This document shows positions 32,026-41,139 of a stretch of 64,000 bases of DNA, piece after piece. The notes below the pieces were generated by a model that saw only the letters and a list, made by a program, of their open reading frames with translations, had not been told where the DNA came from and did not search any database. Location of the stretch: the NCBI RefSeq assembly GCF_003355475.1, contig NZ_CP031356.1, positions 1 through 64,000 of the forward strand. Direction: 5' to 3'. A program made the translations under genes and the position numbers. Each line of letters starts with the position of its first letter. Position 1 is the first letter of the stretch. This DNA comes from Brachybacterium saurashtrense (GTDB lineage: Bacteria; Actinomycetota; Actinomycetes; Actinomycetales; Dermabacteraceae).

Positions 32026-33428
32026 ACGTTGTGGGTGCGGCGGAACAGGTTGCCCGGGTCGTACACCTGCTTCACCCGCTGCAGGCGCCGGTAGGTCTCC
32101 TCCCCGTACGCCTCCCGGCTCGACTCCGGCACCGGCCGCGCCCGCTCCAGCGACCGGAAGTTCACGTACTCGCCGGAGTCCCGCAGCCCTGCCAGGGCCT
32201 CCCGGATCCGCTCGCCGAAGGCGAGGAAGCGCGCGTCGTCGGCGGGATCGTGCCAGGCCAGGTGCAGCGACATCATCACCCGCGCGGTGCGGTGCGGGAA
32301 GGCGGTGGCCGCCACCGGCACCCGGGCGAAGGCGCCGCCCAGCAGGTGCAGGTCCACGCTCGCGCCCCGCCCCGGCAGCGCCTCCGCGACGGCGACCAGC
32401 GCGTCCAGGGCGTCCTCGTCCACCGTGCGGAAGGAGGCGTTGCGCCACAGCCCCCGCGCCCCGGTGGGCATCATGCCGCTGCGCGCCCCCTGCCAGGACT
32501 CCCAGCTCACCGGCCCGCTGCGCTGCAGCGCCGGCGGCGCCATCCGCCGCAGCCGTTCGAACTGCTCCTCGCCGCGCTCGTGGTCCTCCCCGATCCACAC
32601 CCCGTGGATCATCAGCCACGGCTCCTCGCCCAGCCCCTCGCCCTCGGGCGGCACCGAGATCGAGATGACCACGGCGAGCTCGTCCGGCAGCGTGCGGCTC
32701 CAGCGCTCGAAGGCGCCCAGGGTGCGCCGCCAGGCGGGGCGGCGGTAGTACAGGCTCGCCCCCAGCACCGTCTCCGGCATCGGCACCGCCCGGTAGGTGA
32801 GCGAGGTGACCACCCCGAAGTTCCCGCCCCCGCCGCGCAGCCCCCAGAAAAGGTCCGGATGCTCGCTCTCGCTCGCCGCCAGGTGGCGGCCGTCGGCCGT
32901 GAGCACCTCCGCCCGCTCCAGCCGGTCCAGGCTCAATCCCGCCCGACGCACCAGCCAGCCCACCCCGCCGCCCAGCGTCATCCCCGCGATCCCGGGGGAG
33001 GGGACGGTGCCCAGCGGCACCGCGAGACGGTGCGGCGCGGTGGCGGTGTCCACGTCCCCCACCCGCGCGCCGGGGCCGGCCGTGACCCGCTGCGTCACCG
33101 GGTCCACGGTGACCTCCCGCAGCGCGCCCAGGTCGAGCACGATCCCGTCGTCCACCGTGCCGAGCCCGGCCACCGAGTGGCCGCCGCCGCGCACCGCGAG
33201 CGGCAGGCGCGTCTCCCCCGCGGCCTCCAGGGTGGCGGCGATGTCCGCGGTGGAGGCGGCGCGCACGATCATCACCGGGAAGCGGTCGATCCGCCCGTTC
33301 CACACGGCGCGCGCGTCGTCGTACTCGACGTCCTCGGGGACCACCGCCGTGCCCTCGACGCGCTCGCGCAGGCGCTCCAGCGCCGAGCGTGCCTCCGGGA
33401 TCCGGTCCTCTCCCGTCCTCGCTGCCAT
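32016..33428 (-). CDS. FAD-linked oxidoreductase of the berberine-bridge (BBE) type
   Basis: This 470-residue protein has a PCMH/FAD-binding 4 domain (PVMIVRAASTADIAATLEAAG, LAVRGGGHSVAGLG). The His in GGGHS is the usual site of covalent FAD attachment; GMTLGGGVGWLVRRAGLS follows. The C-terminal BBE motif is VKQVYDPGNLFRRTHNV. The usual second anchor Cys of plant enzymes is not obvious, as in many bacterial 6-hydroxy-nicotine-oxidase-like members. It oxidises a small organic or carbohydrate substrate, identity unknown. ATG 33428 follows GAAGGGG. Confidence 0.9.
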   Translation of the reverse strand: MAARTGEDRIPEARSALERLRERVEGTAVVPEDVEYDDARAVWNGRIDRFPVMIVRAASTADIAATLEAAGETRLPLAVRGGGHSVAGLGTVDDGIVLDLGALREVTVDPVTQRVTAGPGARVGDVDTATAPHRLAVPLGTVPSPGIAGMTLGGGVGWLVRRAGLSLDRLERAEVLTADGRHLAASESEHPDLFWGLRGGGGNFGVVTSLTYRAVPMPETVLGASLYYRRPAWRRTLGAFERWSRTLPDELAVVISISVPPEGEGLGEEPWLMIHGVWIGEDHERGEEQFERLRRMAPPALQRSGPVSWESWQGARSGMMPTGARGLWRNASFRTVDEDALDALVAVAEALPGRGASVDLHLLGGAFARVPVAATAFPHRTARVMMSLHLAWHDPADDARFLAFGERIREALAGLRDSGEYVNFRSLERARPVPESSREAYGEETYRRLQRVKQVYDPGNLFRRTHNVAP

Positions 33429-33594
33429 CGCCTGCCGACCCCTTCGTGCCGGGGCGCCGGCCGCGCGGGGGCGGCGCCTGCCGTGATCCGCTCCCGGCCG
33501 GCGGCGCGGGTGCCGCGGCGGGGCGGAGGGAACTGCTCTCGACGCTACTCCCGGCGACGGGGCCGGGCAATGGACCATCGCCCCGGCCGACGGG

Positions 33595-34350
33595 TCAGGC
33601 GCTCGCCGGCGGCGCCGCCCGGGTGTACCGCAGCAGCAGCTCCTCGCCGCCGCGCAGCACGCCCGCCAGCTGCATCGCGGTGGGTGCCGCCTGCGGCGAG
33701 TGGGCGATGCGCGGCGCGGACCCGGCCTCGAGGGTGGCGGCGAGGGTGAGGCACAGCTCGTCCACCACGCCGGCCTCCAGCAGGGCGCCCAGCAGGGTGG
33801 GGCCGCCCTCGCAGTGGATCCGTCCCAGCCCGCGCTCGCGCAGCAGCGCGCGCACCGTGCGGGGATCCACCTCGTCCTCGCCCGCCACCAGCACGTCCGC
33901 CACCTCCGAGAGCGCGGCGCGGCGCGTGGCGGGCGCCTCCGCCACGGTGAGCACCAGCGGACGCACCGGCGCCTCGGCGAACAGCGCAGCGGCGGGATCG
34001 AGCTCCAGCCGGCGGCTCACCAGCGCGAACACCGGCTGCGCGGCGAGGCCGTGCGCGGTGCGCCAGCGTGCGGCCTGATCGGGCAGGCGCATCGCGTCGT
34101 AGCCCTCCAGCCGCGCGGTGCCGGCGCCCAGCAGCACCACGTCCGCCCAGCGGCGCAGCAGCGCGAACACGCGCCCGTCGGCCTCGCCGCCCAGAGCGCC
34201 GGAGAGCCCGTCGCGGGCGGCGGCGCCGTCGAGACTGGCCACGAAATTCAGCCGCAGCCAGTCCTCGCCCGGCATCGCGTAGTGTTGCAGGAGCTGCTCA
34301 TCGGTGAGGTCCGCGGCCGGGGCGGGCCAGAGCGAGTTGATCGAGGGCAC
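33595..34350 (-). CDS. RibD C-terminal (dihydrofolate-reductase-fold) reductase
   Basis: This 251-residue protein carries the pattern LRLNFVASLDGAAARDG, ALLRRWADVVLLGAGTARLEGY and GRIHCEGGPTLLGALLEAGVVDELCL, which matches pyrimidine reductases of the RibD C-terminal family. The deaminase half of RibD is absent and no riboflavin genes are adjacent. It is therefore probably a general NADPH reductase rather than the biosynthetic enzyme. The start is GTG 34350, with AGGAG upstream. Confidence 0.88.
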   Translation of the reverse strand: MPSINSLWPAPAADLTDEQLLQHYAMPGEDWLRLNFVASLDGAAARDGLSGALGGEADGRVFALLRRWADVVLLGAGTARLEGYDAMRLPDQAARWRTAHGLAAQPVFALVSRRLELDPAAALFAEAPVRPLVLTVAEAPATRRAALSEVADVLVAGEDEVDPRTVRALLRERGLGRIHCEGGPTLLGALLEAGVVDELCLTLAATLEAGSAPRIAHSPQAAPTAMQLAGVLRGGEELLLRYTRAAPPASA

Positions 34351-34408
34351 GGCATCTCCTGGTGGTCGCGGCGGGCGGGGTGCTCCGCCGCACTGTAGCC
34401 GCCCCGCG

Positions 34409-34981
34409 TCAGTGCTTGACCAGCAGCCGTTCCGGGATCGCCTCGCTGCCCTCGATCCCGGCCACCAGCTCCGGATCGATCGCGGTGCCGCGGCGCAGGA
34501 TCGTGAGCGTGCCGCGGTTCTCGAGGATCACCAGCTCCACGTCGTCCCGGTCCCGCACCCCCGAGATCCGCAGGCGGTGCAGCAGATCCTGTTCGGAGAG
34601 CCGGCGGCGGCGCAGCGCACGCGTGATCACCTTCCCCTCCACCATCACCACGACCGGGCGGCGCAGCGCGGCCCGCGGCAGGAGCCCCGTGGTGCGCTTG
34701 AGCATCCCGGTGCACCGCTCCAGCAGCATCACCGTGTTCAGCACCAGCAGCGCCCCCAGCAGGGTGGGCGCCTCGCCGAGCGTGGCGCGAGCGGTGACCC
34801 CGCCGATCACGGCGAGCACCACGAAGGAGCCCACCGTCGGGTTCGCCATCAGGCGCTGCCCCGAGACCTGCACCAGCAGCGAGAAGAACACGTACAGCAC
34901 GATCGCGGAGACGATCACGCCGAACGCCCCGCTCCACGTGATGCCGATGTAGTCCCGCCACACGATGTCCCAGTCGATCAT
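34409..34981 (-). CDS. DUF421 (YetF-like) membrane protein
   Basis: This 190-residue protein has three N-terminal membrane helices with the family sequence SGQRLMANPTVGSFVVLAVIGG. A cytoplasmic domain follows (RRPVVVMVEGKVITRALRRRRLSEQDLLHRLRISGV) and ends with IDPELVAGIEGSEAIP. YetF-type proteins affect spore-related or envelope functions in Bacillus, but their biochemical role is unsettled. The gene lies 58 bases upstream of the RibD-like reductase on the same strand. Confidence 0.9.
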   Translation of the reverse strand: MIDWDIVWRDYIGITWSGAFGVIVSAIVLYVFFSLLVQVSGQRLMANPTVGSFVVLAVIGGVTARATLGEAPTLLGALLVLNTVMLLERCTGMLKRTTGLLPRAALRRPVVVMVEGKVITRALRRRRLSEQDLLHRLRISGVRDRDDVELVILENRGTLTILRRGTAIDPELVAGIEGSEAIPERLLVKH

Positions 34982-35041
34982 CTCTCCATTGTTGCGGAAC
35001 AGTGCGCCGCCCGACCGGCGGTTCCTCCGGGTCGCCGGCTC

Positions 35042-35707
35042 CTACCCCGACTGTGCAGGCAGCGCTCGGGCGACCACGACGTCCTGCCGGAGCTCGGCCG
35101 GGTCGATCTCGGCGCCCGCATGCAGTGCTGCCGTCGCGGCGAGATTCAAGGCGCCAGCGGGCGCGCAGCGGACGTCGCTCGGCGGATGCTCCGGGAGCGA
35201 CCCGAGGATCTCGGCGAGCCGACGAGCTGCCGCGAGAGCGTCGGCCTCATCCTGCCCGACGCCGTCGACGGGCACCGGCTTCCCGGAACTGGTGACCATC
35301 GCCTCGACGAGCAGCACCCGCGCATGCCCGGACGCGAACAGAGGCACCTGCGTCGTCACTCTCAGGCCCACAGGGCTGTGTTCGACGAGGTGGTGGAGCA
35401 GCCAGGTCAGCTGGACCAGCCCCGTGGCGAGAGAGCCCGACCCCGCGCCCGCGCTCCACGACCGGTTCCCCTCCCCAGTGCGGGCGCGCCCCAGTGCCTC
35501 CCACCCTCTGCCGGTCGTGGCCGGAACGGGGACCGACAGCGGGCACTCGACGGCAATCGCCACCTGCCTGCCCTCCGCCAGTGCGCGTTCGATGAGGAGC
35601 GCAGGAGCGGAGGGATCGTCGGTCCCGGAATGCGTGCCCGAACTGTCCGCCCAGGCGAAGCCGCCAGGACGGCGCACGGAGCCGATGTCGATGCCGAGGA
35701 TGAACAT
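35042..35707 (-). CDS. DUF429-like predicted nuclease of the RNase H fold
   Basis: This 221-residue protein begins FILGIDIGSVRRPGGFAWAD, a first beta-hairpin with an Asp as in RNase H-like folds. It continues with QVAIAVECPLSVPVPA, where the Glu after the fourth strand is typical, and QDEADALAAARRLAEILG near the end, supplying a further acidic residue. This arrangement fits DUF429/predicted nuclease proteins; the assignment is by pattern, not certain. The gene stands between the DUF421 gene and a DHFR-fold reductase on the same strand. Confidence 0.6.
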   Translation of the reverse strand: MFILGIDIGSVRRPGGFAWADSSGTHSGTDDPSAPALLIERALAEGRQVAIAVECPLSVPVPATTGRGWEALGRARTGEGNRSWSAGAGSGSLATGLVQLTWLLHHLVEHSPVGLRVTTQVPLFASGHARVLLVEAMVTSSGKPVPVDGVGQDEADALAAARRLAEILGSLPEHPPSDVRCAPAGALNLAATAALHAGAEIDPAELRQDVVVARALPAQSG

Positions 35708-35755
35708 GTGCTGAGTGTTCCAGGTCGGTACGGCACCGATGCGCCGCCGCCCGCC

Positions 35756-36403
35756 TCAGCGCCGCCAGAAGAAGCAGTGCTCCACGCCGCTGGGCGCGGT
35801 GACCCGCTCGAGGTGGAAGCGGTCTGTGAGGTCCTCGGGGCGGTCCCACAGCCGCAGGCCGTGCCCGTACTCGACCGGCGCGATCGCCACGTGCATCTCG
35901 TCCACGAGGTCCGCGTCCAGGAACTGGCGCAGGGTGCTCACCCCGCCGCCGATCCGCACATCCCGGCCGTCCGCGAGCTCGAGGGCGCGCGCGAGCGCCT
36001 GCTCCGGGGTGGCGTCGACGAAGTGGAAGGTGGTCTCGCCGACGCTGAGCGGCGCCCGCTCGTGGTGGGTGAGCACCACCACGGGGGTGTGGAACGGCGG
36101 CTCCTCGCCCCACCAGCCGATCCAGTCGTCGTCGGCGTCCCAGGGGCCGCGCTGGGGCCCGAACTTGTGCCGGCCCATGATCTCCGCCCCGATGCCGCGG
36201 GCGAAGTCGCGGGTGAGGCGGTCCTCGAGGCCGCGGCTGCCGCCGCCGTCGGTGCGGCCGGGGAAGCTCGCGGTCGCGAACGCCCAGGCCATCAGCTCGG
36301 TGGGGTCGACGTGGCCGAAGGGCCGCTGGAGGGTCTGCTCCTCCCCGGCGCCGATGCCGTCGCGGGAGACAGTGACGTTCTGGACACGCACGCGCTGCGT
36401 CAT
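35756..36403 (-). CDS. Dihydrofolate-reductase-fold protein (RibD_C, YyaP-like)
   Basis: This 215-residue protein reads VRVQNVTVSRDGIGAGEEQTL near its start, EIMGRHKFGPQRGPWD, PVVVLTHHERAPL and DVRIGGGVSTLRQFLDADLVDEMHVAIAPVEYG. That is the pattern of stand-alone RibD C-terminal-domain reductases common in actinobacteria. Function in the cell is unknown; it probably binds NADPH through the GGGVST loop. ATG 36403 has GAGAGGA upstream. Confidence 0.9.
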   Translation of the reverse strand: MTQRVRVQNVTVSRDGIGAGEEQTLQRPFGHVDPTELMAWAFATASFPGRTDGGGSRGLEDRLTRDFARGIGAEIMGRHKFGPQRGPWDADDDWIGWWGEEPPFHTPVVVLTHHERAPLSVGETTFHFVDATPEQALARALELADGRDVRIGGGVSTLRQFLDADLVDEMHVAIAPVEYGHGLRLWDRPEDLTDRFHLERVTAPSGVEHCFFWRR

Positions 36404-36612
36404 GGGGGAGTCCTCTCGGAACGGGGCTCCATGATGCGCCCCGCACCGTTCCGTGTCATCCGTTCCGGCGCGACGGTTTCTCACTGCTCCGCTGTCCCGA
36501 CGCCGGATCCTCACGCGTCCGGGCTAAGACGGGAGAAGTGCGTCGGCTCATCGTCGCCACGTGTCAATTGCGTGCAGAGGCGACCCAGGTCGGCCGTCGC
36601 CGGCGTCTCCCC

Positions 36613-37320
36613 CTAGCCCCGGCGCACCTCGTCGAGGTACCCGTAGGCCGTCACGCGGGAGACGCCGAGTCGGGCGGAGACCTTCTCCGCGGCGCGCTTG
36701 ATGTGGAAGGCGCCGCGGTCCTCGAGCAGGCGCAGCACCTCGATCCTGTCCGCCTTGGTCATCGCGGCGGGCGGCTTGCCGGTCGCGGCGATGGCCTCGG
36801 TGATCATGTCCTCGAGGACGCTCGTGACATCGGGGGCGACGAGCTCGTGCGGCGGCTCGGCGGGGCCCGTCCCGCCGGCCTCCGGGGCGAGCGCCGTCAG
36901 CGCCGTCATGACGTCCTGGAGCGGGGAGAGGTCGCGGTTGATGCACAGCGCCGCGATGACCTGCCCGTCGTGGTCGCGGAAGTAGACCGAGGAGCTGATC
37001 AGCTCCCGCCCGTCGGCCGTGCGCCCGCGATAGCCGAAGGCATCGTGGTCCTTCTCCTGGTCGCGCAGCACCTCGACGCCGAGGTTCGTAGACGGCCCGC
37101 CCACGCTGCGCCCGCTGACGTGGCCGTTGAGGATCGCGCGCACGGAGTGGTCGAGGTCGCCGGCGCTGAGGTCGTGGAGGACCACCTCGCAGTGGGCACC
37201 GCCCACGGCGGCGATCGCCTCCATGACCGGGGCGAGGGTGGCCTCGGCCTCGGCGATGTCCGCGAAGCGGGTGCGCCCGTCGACCGGGAGCGGGGCGGGC
37301 GGGGCAGGGGTCTCGGTCAC
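36613..37320 (-). CDS. dauR: YheO/DauR-type regulator (PAS-like N-terminal domain plus HTH)
   Basis: This 235-residue protein has an N-terminal YheO-like PAS domain (HCEVVLHDLSAGDLDHSVRA, NGHVSGRSVGGP, YRGRTADGRELISSSVYFRD). It ends in a DauR-like helix-turn-helix (ADRIEVLRLLEDRGAFHIKR, VSARLGVSRVTAYGYLDEV). DauR controls D-arginine catabolism in Pseudomonas, and here the gene faces a D-amino-acid cluster, which supports a sensor role. A GTG at 37320 follows AGGAGGG (37325-37331) and is preferred to the ATG seven codons upstream. The symbol is by analogy only. Confidence 0.85.
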   Translation of the reverse strand: MTETPAPPAPLPVDGRTRFADIAEAEATLAPVMEAIAAVGGAHCEVVLHDLSAGDLDHSVRAILNGHVSGRSVGGPSTNLGVEVLRDQEKDHDAFGYRGRTADGRELISSSVYFRDHDGQVIAALCINRDLSPLQDVMTALTALAPEAGGTGPAEPPHELVAPDVTSVLEDMITEAIAATGKPPAAMTKADRIEVLRLLEDRGAFHIKRAAEKVSARLGVSRVTAYGYLDEVRRG

Positions 37321-37384
37321 GGGGCCCTCCTTCCGAGGCACGCCTCATGGTCTCACCCGAGGCAGCCCCCGGCGAACAGAAAAC

Positions 37385-37413
37385 TAGTCAAAAAGAGAGA
37401 ATATCTGTAGTGT
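37385..37413 (+). promoter_or_regulatory. Putative promoter of the D-amino-acid cluster in an AT-rich patch
   Basis: TAGTCA (37385-37390), 17 nt, then TAGTGT (37408-37413), in the only AT-rich patch of the divergent intergenic region (about 37375-37415). ACAGA and TCTGT arms flank part of it, a possible operator for the adjacent regulator. Confidence 0.45.
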
Positions 37414-37515
37414 CACGGCCGGCAGGACGGCGGCAGGCCGCGCGGAGCCACCGTCCCGCTCCCTGCCCCGACGTCGAGGGCGCGGGCCGGCTCCACGAGA
37501 GGACAGCGCACTGAC

Positions 37516-39099
37516 ATGACAGATCTGCTGCTCCGCGGCGGGCACCTCGTCCCCGGCGACGGCCGTGGCCCCCACCGCGCCGACCTGCTGATCTCCGGCG
37601 GCCGCATCGCGGCGCTCGGCGAGGACCTGCCCGTCCCCGCGGGCGCGGAGGTGCTCGACGCGGGCGGGAGGCTCGTGGTCCCCGGATTCGTGGACGCGCA
37701 CTCCCACGCCGACGCGACGGTGTTCGACCCCGAGGTGCAGCTCGCGCTGCTGCGCCAGGGCGTCACCACTGTCGTCGCCGGGCAGGACGGCGTCTCCTTC
37801 GCCCCCGGCGACGGCGCCTTCGCCGGCGAGTACTTCGCCCCGATCAACGGCCGCCACCCCTCCTACACCGGGCCGCGCGTCGCGGACCTGCTCGCCGGGT
37901 ACGACGGGCGCCTCCCGCTCCAGGTCGCCTATCTCGTGCCCGCGGGGACCGTGCGCCACGAGGTGATGGGCCTCGCGGACCGGCCCGCCACCGCCGAGGA
38001 GCGCGCCGCGATGGCCGCGCTCGTCGCCCAGGGGGTCGCCGACGGGGCGGTGGGGCTCTCGACCGGGCTCGACTACGTGCCCGGCCTCTTCGCCGCGGCC
38101 GACGAGATCGCCGCGCTCGCCGCCCCGCTCGCGCCCCGCCGCCTGCCCTACGTCACCCACATGCGCGGCGGGTACGAGCTCAACGCCCAGGTGGGCGTCG
38201 AGGAGGCCGTCGCGATCGGGCAGGCCGCCGGGGTCCCCGTGCACATCTCCCACTTCCACACCCCCGCCGCAGAGGCCGCGCGCCTCCTGGAGTGGGCCCG
38301 CGCCCAGGGGGTGGCGACGACCTTCGACGCCTACCCGTACACGCGCGGCTGCTCGCTGCTGTCGATGACGATGCTGCCGCCCGCGCTGAACGCCGCCCCC
38401 GTCGGCGAGGCGCTCGCCGAGATCGCGGACCCCGCCGGCCGGGCGCGCCTGCGCGAGCAGTGGTTCCCGCAGGTCGCCACCAACCCCAGCCTCGGCCCCG
38501 AGTGGCCCTCGCTGCTCACGATCGCGCACACCGGCGCGCCCGAGCACGCCTTCGCCCCCGGCCTCACCCTCGCCGAGGTCGCTGCGCGGCAGGGCACCGA
38601 CGCGGTCGACGCGGCGCTCGACCTCCTGCTCGCCGCCCGGCTCGACGTCAACGTCGTCATGGCCGTGCAGGACCAGCGCCCCGCCTCCGACCTCGGCCGG
38701 CTGTTCGCCCTGCCCGGGCACGCGGGCGGGTCCGACGGGATCTTCGTGGGCGCCCACCCGCACCCCCGCGCCCGCGGCACCTTCCCCGCCGTCCTCGCCA
38801 CCCACGTGCGGGAGCGCGCGGACCTCAGCTGGGCGGATGCCGTCCAGCACCTGTCCACCACCGCCTGCGACCTCTTCGCCCTCGGCGACCGCGGCCGGCT
38901 GCGGGAGGGCGTGATCGCCGACCTCGCCCTCGTCGACCCGGAGACCGTGCGCGACGCCGCCACCTACGAGGCGCCGCTCGCGCTCGCCGAGGGGATCGAC
39001 GACGTCCTCGTCGGCGGCATCCCCGTCCTCGCCGACGGCCGACTCACCGGCGCCCTCCCAGGCGGCGGCCTGCGCGCCGCCGCGACCGCCGGCCCCTGA
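37516..39099 (+). CDS. N-acyl-D-amino-acid deacylase (D-aminoacylase), amidohydrolase family
   Basis: This 527-residue metal-dependent amidohydrolase begins TDLLLRGGHLVPGDGRGPHRAD with the metal-binding HSH in VDAHSHAD. Further conserved parts are GAVGLSTGLDYVPG, VTHMRGG, PVHISHFH and DAYPYTRG. It hydrolyses N-acyl-D-amino acids to the free D-amino acid in the cytoplasm. It is the first gene of a five-gene unit with RidA, a sugar-acid kinase, an aldolase and a PLP enzyme acting on D-amino acids. N-acetylated D-glucosaminate-like substrates are also conceivable given the kinase and aldolase. Confidence 0.9.
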   Translation: MTDLLLRGGHLVPGDGRGPHRADLLISGGRIAALGEDLPVPAGAEVLDAGGRLVVPGFVDAHSHADATVFDPEVQLALLRQGVTTVVAGQDGVSFAPGDGAFAGEYFAPINGRHPSYTGPRVADLLAGYDGRLPLQVAYLVPAGTVRHEVMGLADRPATAEERAAMAALVAQGVADGAVGLSTGLDYVPGLFAAADEIAALAAPLAPRRLPYVTHMRGGYELNAQVGVEEAVAIGQAAGVPVHISHFHTPAAEAARLLEWARAQGVATTFDAYPYTRGCSLLSMTMLPPALNAAPVGEALAEIADPAGRARLREQWFPQVATNPSLGPEWPSLLTIAHTGAPEHAFAPGLTLAEVAARQGTDAVDAALDLLLAARLDVNVVMAVQDQRPASDLGRLFALPGHAGGSDGIFVGAHPHPRARGTFPAVLATHVRERADLSWADAVQHLSTTACDLFALGDRGRLREGVIADLALVDPETVRDAATYEAPLALAEGIDDVLVGGIPVLADGRLTGALPGGGLRAAATAGP

Positions 39100-39162
39100 A
39101 CCCGGCAGTGCGGAGCCGATCCGCCTGTCACCCTGAAAGCACACGACCCCGAAGGAGCCCCC

Positions 39163-39564
39163 ATGGCCCCCACGAACGACACCCCCGTCAAGCAGGCCCT
39201 GGTCAGCGACCGCGCCCCGCAGCCCGCCGGCCCCTACAGCCAGGGCATCGTCAGCGGCGACCTGCTGTTCACCGCCGGGTTCGGCCCGCAGGACCGCGCC
39301 CACGGCAACGCCGTCGCGGAGACGGTGGGCGAGCAGACCCGCCAGGTGCTGCGCAACATCGAGGCCGTCCTCGCCGAGCACGGCGCGACCCTGGACCACG
39401 TGCTGAAGACCACCGTCCACCTCGCCGACCTCGCCGACTTCGACGAGTTCAACGCCGCCTACCAGGAGTTCTTCTCCACCCCGTACCCGGTGCGCACCAC
39501 CGTCGGCTCGCAGCTCGCGAACATCCTCGTCGAGATCGACGTCGTCGCCCGCGTGGCGGCCTGA
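39163..39564 (+). CDS. ridA: RidA-family enamine/imine deaminase
   Basis: This 133-residue YjgF/YER057c/UK114 protein reads PQPAGPYSQGIVSGDLLFTAG. The catalytic Arg lies in PVRTTVGSQLANILVEIDVVA, where the family has RxxxxV. It hydrolyses reactive enamines and imines released by PLP-dependent dehydratases, which fits the D-serine/D-threonine-type PLP enzyme encoded downstream. ATG 39163 follows GAAGGAG. Confidence 0.95.
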   Translation: MAPTNDTPVKQALVSDRAPQPAGPYSQGIVSGDLLFTAGFGPQDRAHGNAVAETVGEQTRQVLRNIEAVLAEHGATLDHVLKTTVHLADLADFDEFNAAYQEFFSTPYPVRTTVGSQLANILVEIDVVARVAA

Positions 39565-39565
39565 C

Positions 39566-40522
39566 GTGACCGCCCCGTCCGGCGCAGCGCCGCCGCGCGC
39601 CGTGCCGGGGGAGCGAGCGCTGGACCTGCTCGCCCTCGGCGAGACGATGGCGCTCGTGGTCCCCGCCCGGCCCGAGCCGCTCGAGGACGCGGAGGACTTC
39701 CACGTCGCCAGCGGCGGCGCCGAGTCGAACGTGGCCTGTCACCTCGCGGCCGCCGGGCACCGCGCGGCCTGGGCGAGCGCGCTGGGCGACGACGCGCTGG
39801 GCCGGCGCGTGCGGCGCGACATCGCCGCGCGCGGCGTGGACGTCTCCGCGGTGAGCACGGATCCCTCGGCACCGACGGGCCTCTACGTCAAGGATCCCGG
39901 CCGGGGCGTCGTCTACCACCGCGCCGGCTCCGCCGCCTCCCGCATGGGACCGCCGACGCTCGAGCGCCTCGACCTCGCCACGGCACGGATCGTGCACCTC
40001 ACCGGGATCACGCTCGCGCTCTCGGAGAGCTGCCGCGCCCTCGTCCACGCCGCGATCGCCGCCGCCCGCGCCGCGGGGGCGCTGGTCAGCCTCGACGTCA
40101 ACCATCGCCCCGCCCTCTGGGGAAGCACCGCGGAGGCGGCACGGGAGATCCGGACCGCCGCCGCGCAGGCCGACGTGCTCCTGGTGGGCCGGGACGAGGC
40201 CGAGGTGCTGTGGGGCACCGCCACCCCCGACACGATCCGGGAGCTGTTCCCGGACGTCCCCCACCTCGTGGTGAAGGACGCCGACGTCGAGGCCGTCGAG
40301 TACGAGGGCACGGCCCGCACCGCCGTGCCCACCCCGCGCGTCGACGTGGTCGAGCCCGTCGGCGCCGGTGACGCGTTCGCGGCCGGCTGGCTCGACGGCC
40401 TGCTGCGCGGCGAGGGCGCCGAGGAGCGCCTGATCCGCGGCCATGCGAGCGCCGCGCGCGTCCTGTCCAGCACGAAGGACCTCCCCGCCCCCGGGGCCGA
40501 AGAAGGAGACACGACCCGATGA
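39566..40522 (+). CDS. PfkB-family sugar kinase, 2-keto-3-deoxygluconate kinase-like
   Basis: This 318-residue ribokinase-fold enzyme has LALGETMALVVPARPEPLEDAE and the substrate glycine pair SGGAESNVACHLAAAG. The catalytic motif is VEPVGAGDAFAAGWLDGLL, where the Asp of GAGDAF is the base. It starts at GTG 39566, one base after the ridA stop, and its stop overlaps the aldolase start. Paired with a KDPG-type aldolase, it most likely phosphorylates 2-keto-3-deoxygluconate or an analogue. Confidence 0.88.
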   Translation: MTAPSGAAPPRAVPGERALDLLALGETMALVVPARPEPLEDAEDFHVASGGAESNVACHLAAAGHRAAWASALGDDALGRRVRRDIAARGVDVSAVSTDPSAPTGLYVKDPGRGVVYHRAGSAASRMGPPTLERLDLATARIVHLTGITLALSESCRALVHAAIAAARAAGALVSLDVNHRPALWGSTAEAAREIRTAAAQADVLLVGRDEAEVLWGTATPDTIRELFPDVPHLVVKDADVEAVEYEGTARTAVPTPRVDVVEPVGAGDAFAAGWLDGLLRGEGAEERLIRGHASAARVLSSTKDLPAPGAEEGDTTR

Positions 40523-41139
40523 GCACGCAGCGAGTGGACAGCACCGCCTGGTTCGACGACGCCTTCGAGGGCGCCCCCCTCATGGCGATCCTGCGCGGCA
40601 TGGGCACCGCCCGCAGCCTCGAGCTCGCCGCGACCGCCTGGGACCTCGGCATCGACGCCGTCGAGATCCCGCTGCAGGGCGCCGAGGACCTCGACGCCCT
40701 GACGGCCGTGGTCGCCGCCGGGCGCGAGCGCGGCAGGCAGGTGGGCGCCGGGACCGTCCTGGACGGCGCGACCGCCCGCGCCGCCGCCGCGGCCGGCGCC
40801 GCCTTCGCCGTCAGCCCGGGCCTGGACCTCGAGGTGGTCCGCGCGAGCGAGGAGGCGGGGCTCGCCGCGATGCCCGGCGTCGCCACCGCCACCGAGGTGC
40901 AGCAGGCCTACACGGCCGGGCTGCGCTGGCTCAAGGCCTTCCCCGCCTCCCTGCTCGGGACCGGCTGGTTCCCCGCGATGCGCGGCCCGTTCCCGGAGGC
41001 GCGCTTCGTCGCCACCGGCGGGATGAACGCCCGCAACGCCGCCGAGTTCCTGGACGCCGGGGTGCGGGTCGTCGCGGTCGGCAGCGCCCTCGAGGACGCC
41101 GCCGAGCTCGCCCGCCTCGCCGAGGTGATCGCCCGATGA
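40519..41139 (+). CDS. eda: Bifunctional KHG/KDPG-type aldolase
   Basis: This 206-residue class I aldolase reads MAILRGMGTARSLELAATAW and VGAGTVLDGATARAAAAAGA. The Schiff-base Lys lies in LRWLKAFPASLLG, and VATGGMNARNAAEFLDAG is the phosphate-binding region. It cleaves 2-keto-3-deoxy-6-phosphogluconate to pyruvate and glyceraldehyde-3-phosphate. ATG 40519 overlaps the kinase stop; its own stop overlaps the next start, so kinase, aldolase and PLP enzyme are translated in series. Confidence 0.92.
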   Translation: MSTQRVDSTAWFDDAFEGAPLMAILRGMGTARSLELAATAWDLGIDAVEIPLQGAEDLDALTAVVAAGRERGRQVGAGTVLDGATARAAAAAGAAFAVSPGLDLEVVRASEEAGLAAMPGVATATEVQQAYTAGLRWLKAFPASLLGTGWFPAMRGPFPEARFVATGGMNARNAAEFLDAGVRVVAVGSALEDAAELARLAEVIAR